In this document: piece by piece, positions 44,588-55,917 of the stretch
Layout of the letters: each line of letters begins with the position of its first letter
Position numbering within the stretch: the stretch's first letter is position 1
Assembly: GCA_022009935.1 (NCBI GenBank)
Contig: CP091731.1
Span: 1,054,001 to 1,118,000 of the forward strand
DNA from: Candidatus Melainabacteria bacterium
GTDB lineage: Bacteria; Cyanobacteriota; Vampirovibrionia; Gastranaerophilales; Gastranaerophilaceae
Reading direction: 5' to 3'
Length of the DNA: 64,000 nucleotides
Program-made: the position numbers and the translations under genes
Notes under the pieces: generated by a model
Told to the model about the DNA's origin: nothing
Database searches by the model: none
What the model saw: the letters and a program-made list of their open reading frames with translations, nothing else

Positions 44588-45280
44588 ATAAGTTTATATG
44601 ACGGGCTGCGGATTCGTCGTTGGCCGTCTTGGATTTGCTCCAAGACAGTAGGACTTAAAATATATAATTAACATTTTGTAGGAATACAAACAAAATAATT
44701 AAAAGCTTTAATTGAACTTCAACGCTATAAACAATCAAAAGCCAATCCACGTTGGGGAAAGAAATCGAAAATTGAACACGCGGTAGTCCGTCATATAAAA
44801 CACGCTTGTTGGGGCGAAACTAGGTTTGTTTTTTGTTTTTGCCAAAATCTTTTGTTTCGCCATAATAGATTAGTGCAAGGGGCTAAAGCCCCCTTGCAAC
44901 CCTGTGGAACTGTACAATTGTTTATCTGATAATAGCAACAAAATGCAACCCATACGCAGATTGGAACAAGCAGTGCTTAATGAAACATTGTCAGGCAGCC
45001 GTCTGTCTGAGTGCGTAGCACGAGTTAAGGCCGCTCGGGTTGAATTTAGCACAGCTGTGACAATCAAGGGGGTTAGTGGTTTTGGTTACTTTTTCCACAA
45101 AGTAACCCCGTCCGGAGGACTTAAAATATATAATTAATATTTTGTAGGAATACAAACAAAATAATTAAAAGCTTTAATTGAACTTCAGCGCTATAAACAA
45201 TCAAAAGCCAATCCACGTTGGTGGGTGAACTCAAAAATTGAACGCACAAAGTCCGTCATATAAAACGTAAAAGAACTTTA
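44588..45280. repeat. Mosaic repeat block 4, no gene
   Basis: About 700 bases between waaA and fliF. It starts with TTTATATGACGGGCT, then one ATTGAACTTCAACGC / CCAATCCACGTTGG module, the GCAAGGGGCTAAAGCCCCC hairpin (44876-44900) and a full GC-rich module (44940-45137) with CACAGCTGTG and a GGTTACTTT stem at 45084-45107, then again the ATTGAACTTCAGCGC module up to 45262. Same orientation as block 2. The 64-codon frame inside (44941-45137) is not supported as coding. Confidence 0.85.
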
Positions 45281-45334
45281 CATATTTGAAAAAAAAATAA
45301 ATACACGGTAATATAAAATTATAGTGGGTATTTA

Positions 45335-47082
45335 ATGCCTGAATTTAAAGACAAGATTATAGGATGTGGCAACTTTGGGCGAGGAAACAAAAAACAACAA
45401 TTATTTTAAACTTATGCTTGACGACATCAAGCGTGTATTCAATGGCCTTGAAATAGGTCAAAAGTTTGCATTGGTGACATTAGTTGCAATAACTTTGATG
45501 GCAGCTACATTTTTTGCTTTCAAACTTTCTGAACCCAACTGGGAGGTGCTTTATTCCGATTTGTCAGAACCTGATGCTGTTGCTGTTATTGAAGGATTAA
45601 AAAAAGGCGGATATGCTTATAAAATAAGTAAAGATAAGCAGGCTATACTCGTTCCTTCAAATTTGGTTGACGATTTGCGTGTTTATGTTGCTGAAAACGA
45701 CTTGATACAAGATTCAACTCCGGGATTTGAGCTTTTAGATGAAATGCAGCTTGGTTCTACAGATTTTAAGAATGAACTTACAAAACAACGAATATTCCAA
45801 GGTGAATTGACTCGTTCCATTGAAAAAATGGCAGGGATAAAAAAGCACGTGTTCAACTTGCTCAACCCGAACGCTCCGTTTTTACAGACAATGATGAAAT
45901 CCCTTCTGCTTCCGTTATGCTTATTTTGCAAGGAGGTTATAAACTTAAAAGTAATCAGGTTAAGGCAATAAAAAATCTTGTGGCCTATTCTGTTCCACGT
46001 ATGAAACCGGATATGGTTTTATCACTGACCAAAATGGAAACAACCTAACAGATGAGGTAAACAAAAATACGAACGATATTGAAAGCTTTAAAGCGAATTT
46101 TGAAGCACAAACAACTAAAAAAATAGAAAAAGTTTTGGAAAAGATTGTCGGTCGAAACAACAGCACAATTTCAGTCAGCGCTGAAATTGATTTTAATAGT
46201 GCAAAATCTACAATAGAAAGTTATATTCCTGTTGAAAATAGCGAAAATGGAGTGATGACCTCTCAACAAACAGAAGCGGAAATATACGAAAAACCACTTG
46301 ACCCAATAGTTAATCCTAATGAAAACAACCAAAATGATGTTAATAATAATGCCCAAACTACCCAAACTCAAAATCAAACAACAACACAACAACAAACACA
46401 AAATAACACAATGCCTTTAAGTTTAAACCAACAAAACCAAAACGAACAAATAAATAATGAACGCAATTTAAACTACCAAAAAAGCAGAACATCAATAAAT
46501 TATAATGTATCAAAAGAAGTGAAACAGGTAGTATATGCTCCGGGAAGTGTAAAACGTATGACAATAGCTGTCGCTGTCAATAAAATATTGACAGAAGAAG
46601 AAAGTCAAGAATTAAAAATTTGATAATGACAGCGGCAGGAGCCGATGAAGCAAGGGGTGATATAATTTCTATCACAAGCATGCAGTTTTGTCACTTGATG
46701 AAGAACTCAAACAACAAGAAGCTTTGGCAAAAGAAATAAAACAAGATAATTTGCTCCATCTTATTTTTAATAAAATAGCACCTTTACTTATCGTTATGGT
46801 TCTTGGATTGACAGCCTTGTTCACGTTCAAAAGCATGTTTTCAAAAATTGTTTCAGGTAAAAATCAAATGACAACACAGAAGGTTGGGTGGATGAAGATG
46901 AAGCACAATATCAACACTCTTTGACCGATGATTTGGATGATATGCTTGATATGGATGAATTACCACAAATTGAAGCAAAACTTGACCCTGAAATAGACAA
47001 GAAAAAATCAGATTTAACAGAAACTATTATGGCTGACCCACAGGAAGCTACAAGGTTATTAATTTCATATATTAAAGATTAA
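45335..47082 (+). CDS. fliF: Flagellar MS-ring protein FliF
   Basis: Forms the inner-membrane ring of the basal body. About 575 residues. N-terminal membrane helix (FALVTLVAITLMAATFFAF), ring-building motifs (EPNWEVLYSDLSEPDAVAV, STPGFELLDEMQLGSTDF, ELTRSIEKMAGIKKHVFN) and the C-terminal helix (IAPLLIVMVLGLTALFTF), then the FliG-binding tail (ATRLLISYIKD). A Gln/Asn/Thr-rich stretch (about residues 330-380) interrupts the periplasmic region. Start is uncertain: ATG 45335 needs a one-base shift, GTG 45366 does not. Breaks: 45880, 46015, 46620, 46685, 46870. Confidence 0.92.
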
Positions 47083-47101
47083 AAATAGGACAATTGGAAT
47101 A

Positions 47102-48145
47102 ATGGCAGACGAAAACGAAAGCGGAATAAAACTTGAATATATGACTTCAACGCAAAAGGTTGCTGCGTTTTTGATTGCGATGGGATGGCTACGGCATCTG
47201 AGATATTAAAAAATATAAAAGATACTGACCTTTTGGAACAAATAACTCTTGATATTGCAAGTTTGCATAAGATTTCAACCGACATGTTAAATTCAATTCT
47301 TGATGAATTTCATGCTTTGTTTATAGCAAGCGATTATGTCCAATCCGGCGGTATGAGTTACGCTCAAACGTTGCTGGAGAAAGCTTATGGAACAGAGCAA
47401 GCAGAGAAAATACTTTCACGTTTGGCAACATTGATAAGCACAAACCCATTTCAATTTTTCAATGAAGCTGACCCTTCCCAACTAGCCACATCTTTTCAAA
47501 ACGAAAAACCCACAACTTATTGCCCTCATTCTTGCATATTTAAAACCTGAACACTCCCGCTCAAGTGCTAAATTATCTTCCACCTGACGTTCAAACACAG
47601 GTGTGTTTGAAAATAGCAGAAATAGAAAACAACAAACCCTGAAATTTTGGCGGAAATAGAAAAAATTGTTGAAAGCAAATTTTCTTCAATTGTTGTACAA
47701 GATTTTTTCAAAAGCAGGCGGAGTTGAATCACTTGCCAGCATTCTAAACCGCACTGACCGTGCTACTGAAAAAAATGTTATGGAATTACTTGAACTCAAA
47801 AACCCTGCACTTGCACAAAACGTCAAAGGAATTAATGTTTGTATTTGAAGATATTGTTAATCTTGAAGATAGAGCTATTCAACGCATCTTGCGACAAGTT
47901 GAAACAAAAGACCTTGCTATGAGCTTAAAAGGCACGCGCGAAGATGTTAAAAATAAAATACTTAATAACATGTCAGAACGCGCACGACAAATGTTGCTCG
48001 ATGATATGGAATATATGGGATATATTTCGAGCCAAAGAAGTTCAAGAAGTTCAAACCAAAATCGTCGCTATAATCCGTGCACTTGAAGCCGAAGGCGAAA
48101 TGTTATTGTGCTCGTGAATCACAAGAGGATGAAATGATTGAGTAG
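47102..48145 (+). CDS. fliG: Flagellar motor switch protein FliG
   Basis: Cytoplasmic torque and switch protein that sits on FliF. About 345 residues. N-terminal domain (MTSTQKVAAFLIAMG, ASEILKNIKD), middle ARM domain (NPQLIALILAYLKPEHSA, LPPDVQTQVCLKIAE) and the C-terminal torque helix with charged residues (VFEDIVNLEDRAIQRILRQV, KDLAMSLKG, MSERARQMLLDDMEYMG). Breaks near 47187, 47505, 47640, 47700, 47835, 48035 and 48105. Follows fliF after 19 bases; its end overlaps the fliH start. Confidence 0.93.
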
Positions 48146-48924
48146 GATAAAAAGCGATAAAGTTCATATAGGTAACGATTATGTCCTCAACTCTAACGAA
48201 AAAAGTTTAAATGAAATCTATAACAAACAGAAACTTATTTTAGATGAGGCTAAAGCTAAGGCTAAAGCAAATTATTCTGGAAGCACACAAAACACTCGAA
48301 GAAGCCAAAAATCAAGCCCAAACAATAATCGAAAAAGCAACAAATGAAGCAAACAGCCAAGCTGAACTTATTTTAAAAAAGCATTTGAAGAAGGCTCGCA
48401 AAAAGGTTTTGAAGAAGGTAAAATTCAAGCATATAAAGAAGTGACAAACGAACTTGAAGACAAAATTATTAACGTTGATAATTTTGCAAAAAGCACTTTT
48501 GAAATAAAGAAAAAGATAATTCGCAGTGCCTATAGCGATGTTTTGGAACTTGTTATGCTTGTTGCAGAAAAAATTATAAAGAAAAATTTGGAAGAAAATT
48601 CTGACATCCTTTTAAATATAATAAACGAAGCAAGTTCAAAACTTAATTGTGAAGATGAAACAATAAAAAATTATTACTAACCCAAAAATGTACGAAAAAC
48701 TTGTTTCAATAAGTGAACGAATACAAAATGAAATACCTAAACTAAAAAATATAAGCATAATTGAAGACAACAATGTATCAAGCGATGGCGTTATTATTGA
48801 GTCTTTGTCAAATCGTGTTAATGCAACTTTGAGTTCTTGTATTAATGAATTAACAGAAAAGTTGTTTAATGAGCTTAAAAGCACTCAAGACGAAGACATA
48901 ATAAACGATTTTGAAAACGAGTAA
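48138..48924 (+). CDS. fliH: Flagellar assembly protein FliH
   Basis: Regulator of the FliI ATPase. About 260 residues. Starts at a TTG (48138) inside the fliG end, no better start seen. After MSRIKSDKVHIGNDYVL there is a long coiled coil (QIILEAHKTLEEAKNQAQTI) with an E-E-G/E-x-G patch (AFEEGSQKGFEEGK), then the domain SAYSDVLELVMLVAEKIIKK and EDNNVSSDGVIIES. This matches FliH/YscL architecture. Breaks near 48262, 48385 and 48655. Confidence 0.85.
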
Positions 48925-48928
48925 GCTT

Positions 48929-50265
48929 ATGGGTTTAAAACTTGATAAATATAAAGAAATAGTAAAAAAAAGAAAGCGTATTTTGTGAAATAGGTAAAGT
49001 TTGCGATATAATAGGTTTGATTATAGAAGCAGATGGTCAAAATCAAGCATTGGAGATTTGTGTCATATAAAAACCACGCAAGGTGTTGTGAATGCAGAAG
49101 TTGTTGGTTTTAGGGACAACAAAATACTTCTTATGCCACTTTCTCAAATGGATGGCTTGAAGCCTGGAGATTGTGTCACAAATACCAATGGTAGCCAATG
49201 CAAATAAAAAGTTGAAAAGAACTTATAGGACGAGTGCTGGACGGTTTGGGAAACCCTATTGATAATTTGGGAGAAATAAACACAGGACGGCTATATTCGA
49301 CACAGGCAAATGTTATAAACCCCTTAAAGCGTAAGCTTATTCGCGAGCCATTGAGCCTTGGCATACGTTCGGTCGATATGTTTATGACTGTTGGCAAAGG
49401 ACAACGTTTGGGAGTGTTTGCCGGTTCCGGAGTTGGAAAAAGCACAACACTTGGTATGATGGCTAAAAACACAAAGGCCGATATAAATGTGATTGCACTA
49501 ATTGGCGAGCGTGGGCGTGAAGTGCGTGAGTTCATTGAATCAACTTTAGGCGAAGAAGGTTTAAAGCGTTCTGTTGTTGTGGTTGCTACATCAGACCAAC
49601 CTTCTTTGGTTAAGATTAAAGCAGGATTTGTGGCTACAACAATCGCTGAATATTTTCGTGATGAAGGGTATGATGTCTTGTTTATGCTTGATTCAGTAAC
49701 ACGTATAGCAATGGCACAGCGTGAAGTTGGTTTGGCAGTAGGAGAACCGCCTGCAACAAGAGGATACACACCATCTGTTTTTGCATTGATGCCCAAACTT
49801 CTTGAACGTGCAGGAAGCAACGATAAAGGAACAATAACCGGTTTATATACTGTTTTAGTTGAAGGTGATGACTTTAACGAGCCAATATCTGATACCGTCA
49901 GAAGTATTTTGGATGGACACATTATGCTTTCTCGTGACTTAGCACATAAAAACCACTATCCTGCAATTGACATACTTCAAAGTGTTTCTCGTGTTATGAA
50001 TGATGTTGTCGACTCAAATCACAAACTTGCCGCTTCCAAAATCCGTACTCTCCTTGCTTTGTATCGTAAAAATGAAGATTTAATTAATATAGGCGCCTAC
50101 GTAAAAGGCTCCGACCGCAATGTTGACAAGGCTATTGCTTTAATGGGTGAAATAAATGCTTTTTTAACACAAAGCACTAGTGACAAAATAGATTTTAATG
50201 AAGCTTTGGCACAATTAAACAAGCTTGCTTTTAAAGGCTTAGTTTCTTTTCTTTTTAATATGTGA
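48929..50265 (+). CDS. fliI: Flagellum-specific ATP synthase FliI
   Basis: Export ATPase, about 445 residues. Walker A GSGVGKSTTLG, the catalytic-glutamate strand VIALIGERGREVREF, Walker B DVLFMLDSVTRIAMAQREVG and the arginine/binding segment EPPATRGYTPSVFALMPKLLER are present, with the FliI-specific DFNEPISDTVRSILDGHI. Breaks near 48970, 49045 and 49195 divide the N-terminal domain; the ATPase part is intact. Follows FliH after 4 bases. Confidence 0.95.
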
Positions 50266-50278
50266 TATTATTTAAGTT

Positions 50279-50688
50279 ATGAAAAACAATAAACAACAAC
50301 AAAGACAAATAGGCAATTACATTAAAAATAAAAACAAAAACGTGTTTATTATTCATTTCTGACATTTGTTTTAATTGTTTGCATTGTTCAAATGGGTATA
50401 AGTGCTTTTTTAAACATTTCAAAATTTATTTCCAATCAAGCCAAAATTAAAACAATGAAAACATATAAAGCAAAAGTTATAACAGAAAATAAGAAGTTAA
50501 AATGTGAATTTAAAGATTTTAATTCGCTTAAATCAATGGAAGCAATTGCTCGTAATAACTTAAAAATGGCAGGCAAAGACGAAGTTTTGGTAATTATAAA
50601 CCAAAATCAAAACAAGCTTGATGCTAATTACAAAGCAAAAAAGAAAGAAAATAAAAGCCTTTTAAAACCACGAAATAAAACTAATTAG
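50279..50688 (+). CDS. FtsB/DivIC-like septum initiator protein
   Basis: About 136 residues: basic N-terminus (MKNNKQQQRQIGNYIKNK), one membrane helix (FLTFVLIVCIVQMGISAFL, joined across a shift at 50340), a coiled coil (TYKAKVITENKKLKCEF) and the end SMEAIARNNLKMAGKDEVLVII, which is the typical FtsB/DivIC tail (E-x-I-A-R-x-x-L-x-M…E). It sits right after fliI where fliJ often is, but a single membrane helix argues against FliJ. Bitopic cell-division protein by family. Confidence 0.75.
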
Positions 50689-50697
50689 TAAAAAAAA

Positions 50698-50970
50698 TTA
50701 AGGTTTTAAATTCGTATTAATTTCCGGTTTTTCGTTAAAAGACATAACAAAGTGGCTATAACGTTCCATGCGAAGTTTTAACCAGTTTAACATAGTATCT
50801 GAACCATAAACTTCAACAATACGAGTGCGTTCAAAAGTTTTATAGGAATAATCATAGTCTTCTTCAAGGTATGTTTGACACTTGCAATTTAATTCTTCAA
50901 CCATATCATAAAGTGTTTTTAACCAAGCAGCCTGAACTTTATTTTCTTTAACGCGATATTCAAGAATCAT
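50698..50970 (-). CDS. Small hypothetical protein
   Basis: 91 residues from the ATG at 50970, which has AAGGAGA upstream at a good distance; the frame extends further up but the site supports this start. MILEYRVKENKVQAAWLKTL, MVEELNCKCQTYLEEDYDY and VEVYGSDTMLNWLKLRMERY read like a small alpha/beta protein. No family recognised. Convergent with the FtsB-like gene. Confidence 0.6.
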   Translation of the reverse strand: MILEYRVKENKVQAAWLKTLYDMVEELNCKCQTYLEEDYDYSYKTFERTRIVEVYGSDTMLNWLKLRMERYSHFVMSFNEKPEINTNLKP

Positions 50971-51093
50971 AATTAAACCTTCTCCTTTTTTGTTATATAA
51001 CGACATGCTTAACAAAAACTTTAGGATTTTTTTCATTTTGGTTACAATTTATTAACAATTTGTCGAAAAACAAAATATAGACTAAACTAAAAG

Positions 51094-52745
51094 TATGGGT
51101 ACTTTAAAATTAGGTCAAAATGTTAATAATGAAGAAAAGAATATTGAAATTGTAATCGTTGACGATGACAAAATTGTTCTTGATGCTTTAAAAACCCTTT
51201 TTGAAATTGAGGGAAAAAAATGCTTTGTTTTTTAACTCTTCAATTGAAGCTTATAGCTTTTTAAAACACAAAAAAATAAACCAAAGGTCGTTATTTCTGA
51301 TTTTATAATGCCCAAATTAAATGGTATTGAATTTTTAACAAAGGTCAAAGCATTATATGACGATATAAGCTTAATTCTTTTAACCGGATATGCTGACAAA
51401 GAAAATGCAATAAAAGCAATCAATGAGCTTGGTATATATAAATATATTGAAAAACCATGGGATAATGATAATTTAATATTAAATATTAAAAACGCTATTG
51501 AACGAAGTGAACTTATTTCAAATTTAAAAATAAAGTTTTTTGAACTTGATAAAGCTAATAAAGCACTTGAAAAGTACAGCCAAAACCTTGAAACAATTGT
51601 TGATGAAAAAACAAAACTTTAAATCAAGTTAATACAAAATTAAATGCTATATTTGACAATTGTGCCGACTCAATTGTGTTGATAAATAAATCAGGTAAAA
51701 TAAGCCGAATAAACCAAGAATTTGAAGCTCTTACCGGACTGGCCAAGAATATTATCTTAAAGAAAAATATAAACGACTTTATTTGTTCTACGAAAGTAAG
51801 CATTAAGAAAAAAATTAGCGAGACAATTGATAAAGAAAAAATGTCATTGTTCGTGATTATGAAATAAAAAACAAAATAAATGGCAATATAACCCCGCTTG
51901 AAATAAGCATTGCTCCTATATATATTGATAATGATTATGAATATATACTTGTGATACGTGATATAAGTATTCAGAAAAAAATGGAAAAGCTTCGTGATGA
52001 CTTTATAGCAACACTTACACACGATTTGAGAACACCATTGCTTGCTTCAATTCAAACACTTTCATATTTGATTGACGGAACATTAGGAGAACTGAATGAT
52101 AAACAAATGAAGTTTTTAACAACAATGAAATCAACAAATTGTGATATGTTAGGTCTTGTTAATGCTCTTCTTGAAGTTTATCGTTATGAAGAAGGCAAAT
52201 TAAATCTATATAAGGAAAATTTTGGCATTAATGAATTTATTGAAAATATTAATTCATAACTTGAAGCCTTGTATATTACTAAAAAAATCAATGTTAAATT
52301 GTTGTTGAGCAAAACACAAGGCAAAAATATGTATGTTGATAAGAATGAAATTCGTCGTGTTCTTGTGAATTTGTGCGGAAATGCTGTTAAATTTTCAAAA
52401 ACTGATGGGGAAATTATAATTAAAACTGATATAATGAATGAAAATGACTTGAAAATAACGGTTGAAGATAAAGGTGAGGGAATAAGCAAAGAAGAATTGC
52501 CACAATTATTTAATCGTTTCATGTCGTTTAATGATAGTGGAAAAGGAAATATTAAAAATATAAATTCATCTGGTTTGGGGCTATATTTATCAAAAAAAAT
52601 TGTTGAAGCTCATAATGGTAAAATATGGGTGGAAAGTATAAAAGGGCAAGGAAGTAAATTTTCTATTTTATTAGTTAATTGTTTAAATGTTATAAATAGT
52701 GATTTTAAATTGGAAGAGAAAAAAAGTGAGAAAATAAAATTATGA
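51094..52745 (+). CDS. Hybrid sensor: REC-PAS-histidine kinase
   Basis: About 550 residues. N-terminal receiver domain (IVIVDDDKIVLDALKTL, VVISDFIMP with phospho-Asp, LLTGYADKENAIKA, YKYIEKPWDNDNL), a coiled linker, a PAS domain (AIFDNCADSIVLINKSGKIS), then HisKA (FIATLTHDLRTPLLASIQTL) and HATPase (NLCGNAVKFSK, GEGISKEELP, SSGLGLYLSKKIVEAH). No membrane helix: cytoplasmic. Breaks near 51220, 51275, 51615 and 51845. A TAA at 52257, in frame between NINS and LEALYITKK, has no nearby shift. The stop overlaps the response-regulator start (ATGA). Confidence 0.85.
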
Positions 52746-53433
52746 TAAAAGTGTTGCTGATTGAAGACCATCAAATGGTGCGAATGGGTTTAGAATTAGT
52801 CTTGGAAAAAGCAAATGACATTGAGCTTGTTGATGAAGCAGACAATGGAATTGATGGAGTAAAATCGGCATTTAAAAATTCACCTGACGTCATTCTTATG
52901 GATATTGGCTTGCCCCAAATGGACGGGATTGAAGCAACACGAAAAATAAAAGAAAGTCACATTGACTCAAAAATTCTTATTTTTACATCACGTGATAGCG
53001 AAGATGACGTTTTTAAAGCACTTGAAGCAGGGGCTGACGGCTATATTATGAAAGGTGCCAATCAGGAAATGATTATTCAAGCCATTAAAGCCGTAAACGA
53101 AGGTGCCGCTTGGCTTGACCCGGGATTGCCAGACTTGTTTTATCTAATGTTCAAAAACAGCAACAATATGATTTAAATAATGAAAATAATCCAAATATTA
53201 AAATAACCAATATTAACGGAAATAATTCGAAAACTAATGCTTTTGGCTTGACAGAAAGAGAATTGGAAGTTCTTGCGTTGATTGTTGATGGATTAAATAA
53301 TTTGGAAATAGCAAAAAAACTATTTATAACAAGAGCTACGGCAAAAGCACACGTTCATAGCATCTTACAAAAATTGTATGTCAAAGATAGAACAAAAGCT
53401 GCAGTTTGTGCCATGAAAGAGGGTTTGGTTTAG
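52742..53433 (+). CDS. NarL/LuxR-type response regulator
   Basis: About 229 residues. Receiver domain with acidic pocket VLLIEDHQM, phosphorylation site VILMDIGLPQMDGIEATRKI, Thr in ILIFTSRDSEDD and Lys in GYIMKGAN. The C-terminal LuxR helix-turn-helix is complete: LTERELEVLALIVDGLNNLEIAKKL… and ITRATAKAHVHSILQKL. A break at 53135 is in the linker. ATGA-coupled to the hybrid kinase, so the two are a cognate pair. Confidence 0.9.
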
Positions 53434-53437
53434 AATT

Positions 53438-54635
53438 TTGTTTATTAAAAAATTATTATTGCATTACTTCTTTTATTTATATCAAATTTGAATGTCCAAG
53501 CTATTGTGGTCAACACAAATAAATTATTTATTGAAAAAATAAACGAGTTGAAAGGTGTAGAAAACCAAACAAAAGACAACAAGCTTGACAAAGATAAAGA
53601 AGCCACAAAAAACAAACGGCACAAACTAAACCTGATAAGGAATATAAAAGGTGCATTCCTTTTTTTTGGAAGAAAAAAAACTTACAGACCGTGATAAACT
53701 AAATGCTCGTGGAAGAATAATTAGAAAAGAATACAAAGAAAGAGGAAAAATTATAACACGAAGCGAAGCATTTAAACTTGCTCAGCTTGAAAACAAACAA
53801 CCAATTACAACTGAGGAATATCTTGTTTTATCAAAGGATGTTCCATCGCATGAAAAAAAATTCTTAAAGACGAAAATAGACAAAAACAAAAATTGAAGAA
53901 AAAATAATTAACTTACCAACACCTCGATACGAATTTGAAAAATATAATGAAGCTTTTGGCAAAGTAGAAGTTGATTTAGTTCAGCTTAAAATTGAGAAAT
54001 ATGTTAGGTCAAAACCTCTAATTTCAAGTGATTATAGCCGTCTTGTTTATTCAAAAGTATATTATTATGATACCTTAGACCAAAGTGCTTCTGAAATATT
54101 CTATATTGACCTTGATACTAACCTATCCCCTAAAGAAAGTATTTTAAAAGCAATAGAAAAAGATGCCATAAGTTTATATAAAAGCAATATGCAAAGTGTG
54201 ATAACTCAACTTTTATTCACTCTTACACCAATTGATTTTAATTATGACAATTCAAAAGTTTTGTTTAAGGAAAAAATAGCACATGAAAAACAAGGTCTAT
54301 GGCAAACAAATCTTTTCGTATACGACTTTAATAAAAATAAAGTAACAAAACTAACAGCTTGTCGTGAAGCTATAAAATATTTTTGGTTGAAATACAAGAA
54401 TTTAGATCTAGACAATTATCGCTATGATATTTTTCCACTTGGTTGGGACAATAATGACGATAACCGTATTATCGTATTTGCATATTTATACTCAAGTGAT
54501 AAATCAGCACCTTTCTTTTTGGGGGTATGGAGTGTTGATAGTGAAAATAAATTGACAAGACTTGTTTCACTTGAGCCCGTTGAGCAAAACATAAAATTAA
54601 ACGGCTATACTTTGAAAAAACGCTTATATTATTAA
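53438..54635 (+). CDS. Hypothetical exported protein
   Basis: About 395 residues. With one base removed in the A-run at 53447 the N-terminus is a clear signal peptide (KKIIIALLLLFISNLNVQA, cleavage after VQA). The body is Lys/Asp/Tyr-rich: KKLTDRDKLNARGRI, LPTPRYEFEKYNEAFGKVEVDL, RLVYSKVYYYDT, LLFTLTPIDFNYDNSKVLFKEKI and DLDNYRYDIFPLGWDNN. No family recognised. Breaks near 53620, 53665, 53875. Start is probably TTG 53438. It follows the two-component pair by 5 bases and might be its output or partner. Confidence 0.55.
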
Positions 54636-54795
54636 AAAGACTACATTTGCTTGAAACTCTCTCATAAAATTTAAAAACAAAAAACGCCATTTACAAAACA
54701 ATATATATTAGAAATAAAAGTTTATTGAAATACCTTCCAACAAATTTTTATAATCATAGTACTATTTTGTTAATATAAGCTTGGAGGATAAAATA

Positions 54796-55764
54796 TTGAA
54801 AACTGTGTTGACAAATGCAAATGGCACTATGTATGGGTTAAAAGATATTTGCCCGGAGGGTATAAGCAGGTCACAAAAAGCAAAGATTTGACTGCATTAC
54901 GAATGGCAACTATGTTAAATATTGAAAAGATACTGTGCTAAGAAATTTAAATGATAAAAATAGTCAAACAGGTGATTTTACCTTGTATGCTAAGGACAAT
55001 CTTTTGGGTCAGTTGTTTTTAAAGATTTTTAAATCATTTAAAAATAATCTTAAATTTGTATACAAAAATGATAAATTTAAACAGAACGAATATAAAAAAG
55101 GATTTTGTGAACGAGATATAAAAACAGAAATCGATGAAAATCCTATAAAACCACAGAATATGCTGATGGAACATCATTGACAGTTTGCAATGAACTCAAC
55201 AAAACTAACGCCAGAGCATTACCATTTCCTGTATTAATAAAAAATAAAGACGGAAAATTAGAAACATCCTATGCGGATATAGATAGCAGAAAAAGAACAA
55301 TAAATACCTTAGAAGGCGGTAATGCAGGAATTATTGTTAATAACAAATTAGCACAAAATATTTCCGAAGATACAATGTCAACGTATGTTAATAAAATAAG
55401 ACAAGATCGTAGCTCAACGCCAAAACAAAAGGTTTTTGCAAAATATTACGAATCCTATGACAGCATTCCGAATTTTCAAAAAACAAAGAACAAGGAACAA
55501 GTCTTTGATAAACCAATTGCTTATGCAACTGAAGCTTATAATAAACTAAAAGATAAACCAAATGGTAAAATAATAATTAATTCTAGCTCCGGCGAAGCAC
55601 TTGTAGTTAATAAACAAAAAGATTCTTTTGATATAGAAGTTTATGATGAAAACGATGTAAAAAAAATGAAGGGAATACTTAAAAATGGCTCCACAAGATG
55701 TAGAAATTTAAAAAAAGTTAAAAACAAAAACTATAGTCCTAATGTGATTAAAAACTCACATTAG
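54796..55764 (+). CDS. Hypothetical protein
   Basis: Frame from a TTG at 54796 with GGAGG eight bases before it. Joined across shifts near 54808, 54930 and 55160 it reads KWHYVWVKRYLPGGYKQVTK, SKDLTALRMATMLNIEKD, TGDFTLYAKDNLLGQLF, then a Lys-rich central part and a C-terminal domain (NARALPFPVLIKNKDGKLET, NEIVNNKLAQ-like, KIIINSSSGEALVVNKQ). About 320 residues. No family recognised. It ends in the terminator hairpin, where the stop TAG is part of the stem. Confidence 0.45.
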
Positions 55765-55768
55765 GACT
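55735..55768 (+). terminator. Perfect 13-bp hairpin at gene end
   Basis: AGTCCTAATGTGA and TCACATTAGGACT are exact complements with an 8-nt loop. Only a weak T-run follows. It includes the stop codon of the upstream gene. Confidence 0.6.
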
Positions 55769-55917
55769 TACATTTTGGCGAAGTCTTGCATTTTATGCTA
55801 AAGTTTTTTGTTTTTTACAGAAATTTATTCAACCTTTTAGATGAACAAATTCAAGAAAAGATGTAAAGTTTAATATAGTCATTGTTTTTATGTTATTTTT
55901 TAGCCTATAATAAAATT

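Noticed and set aside
44941..45137. Small gene inside repeat block 4 (and the matching frames in blocks 1 and 2)
   Set aside because: The frame differs between copies mainly by amino-acid-changing substitutions and has no good ribosome site; stems are better conserved than codons.
50279..50688. FliJ
   Set aside because: A clear membrane helix and the FtsB-type C-terminal pattern do not fit the soluble coiled-coil FliJ.
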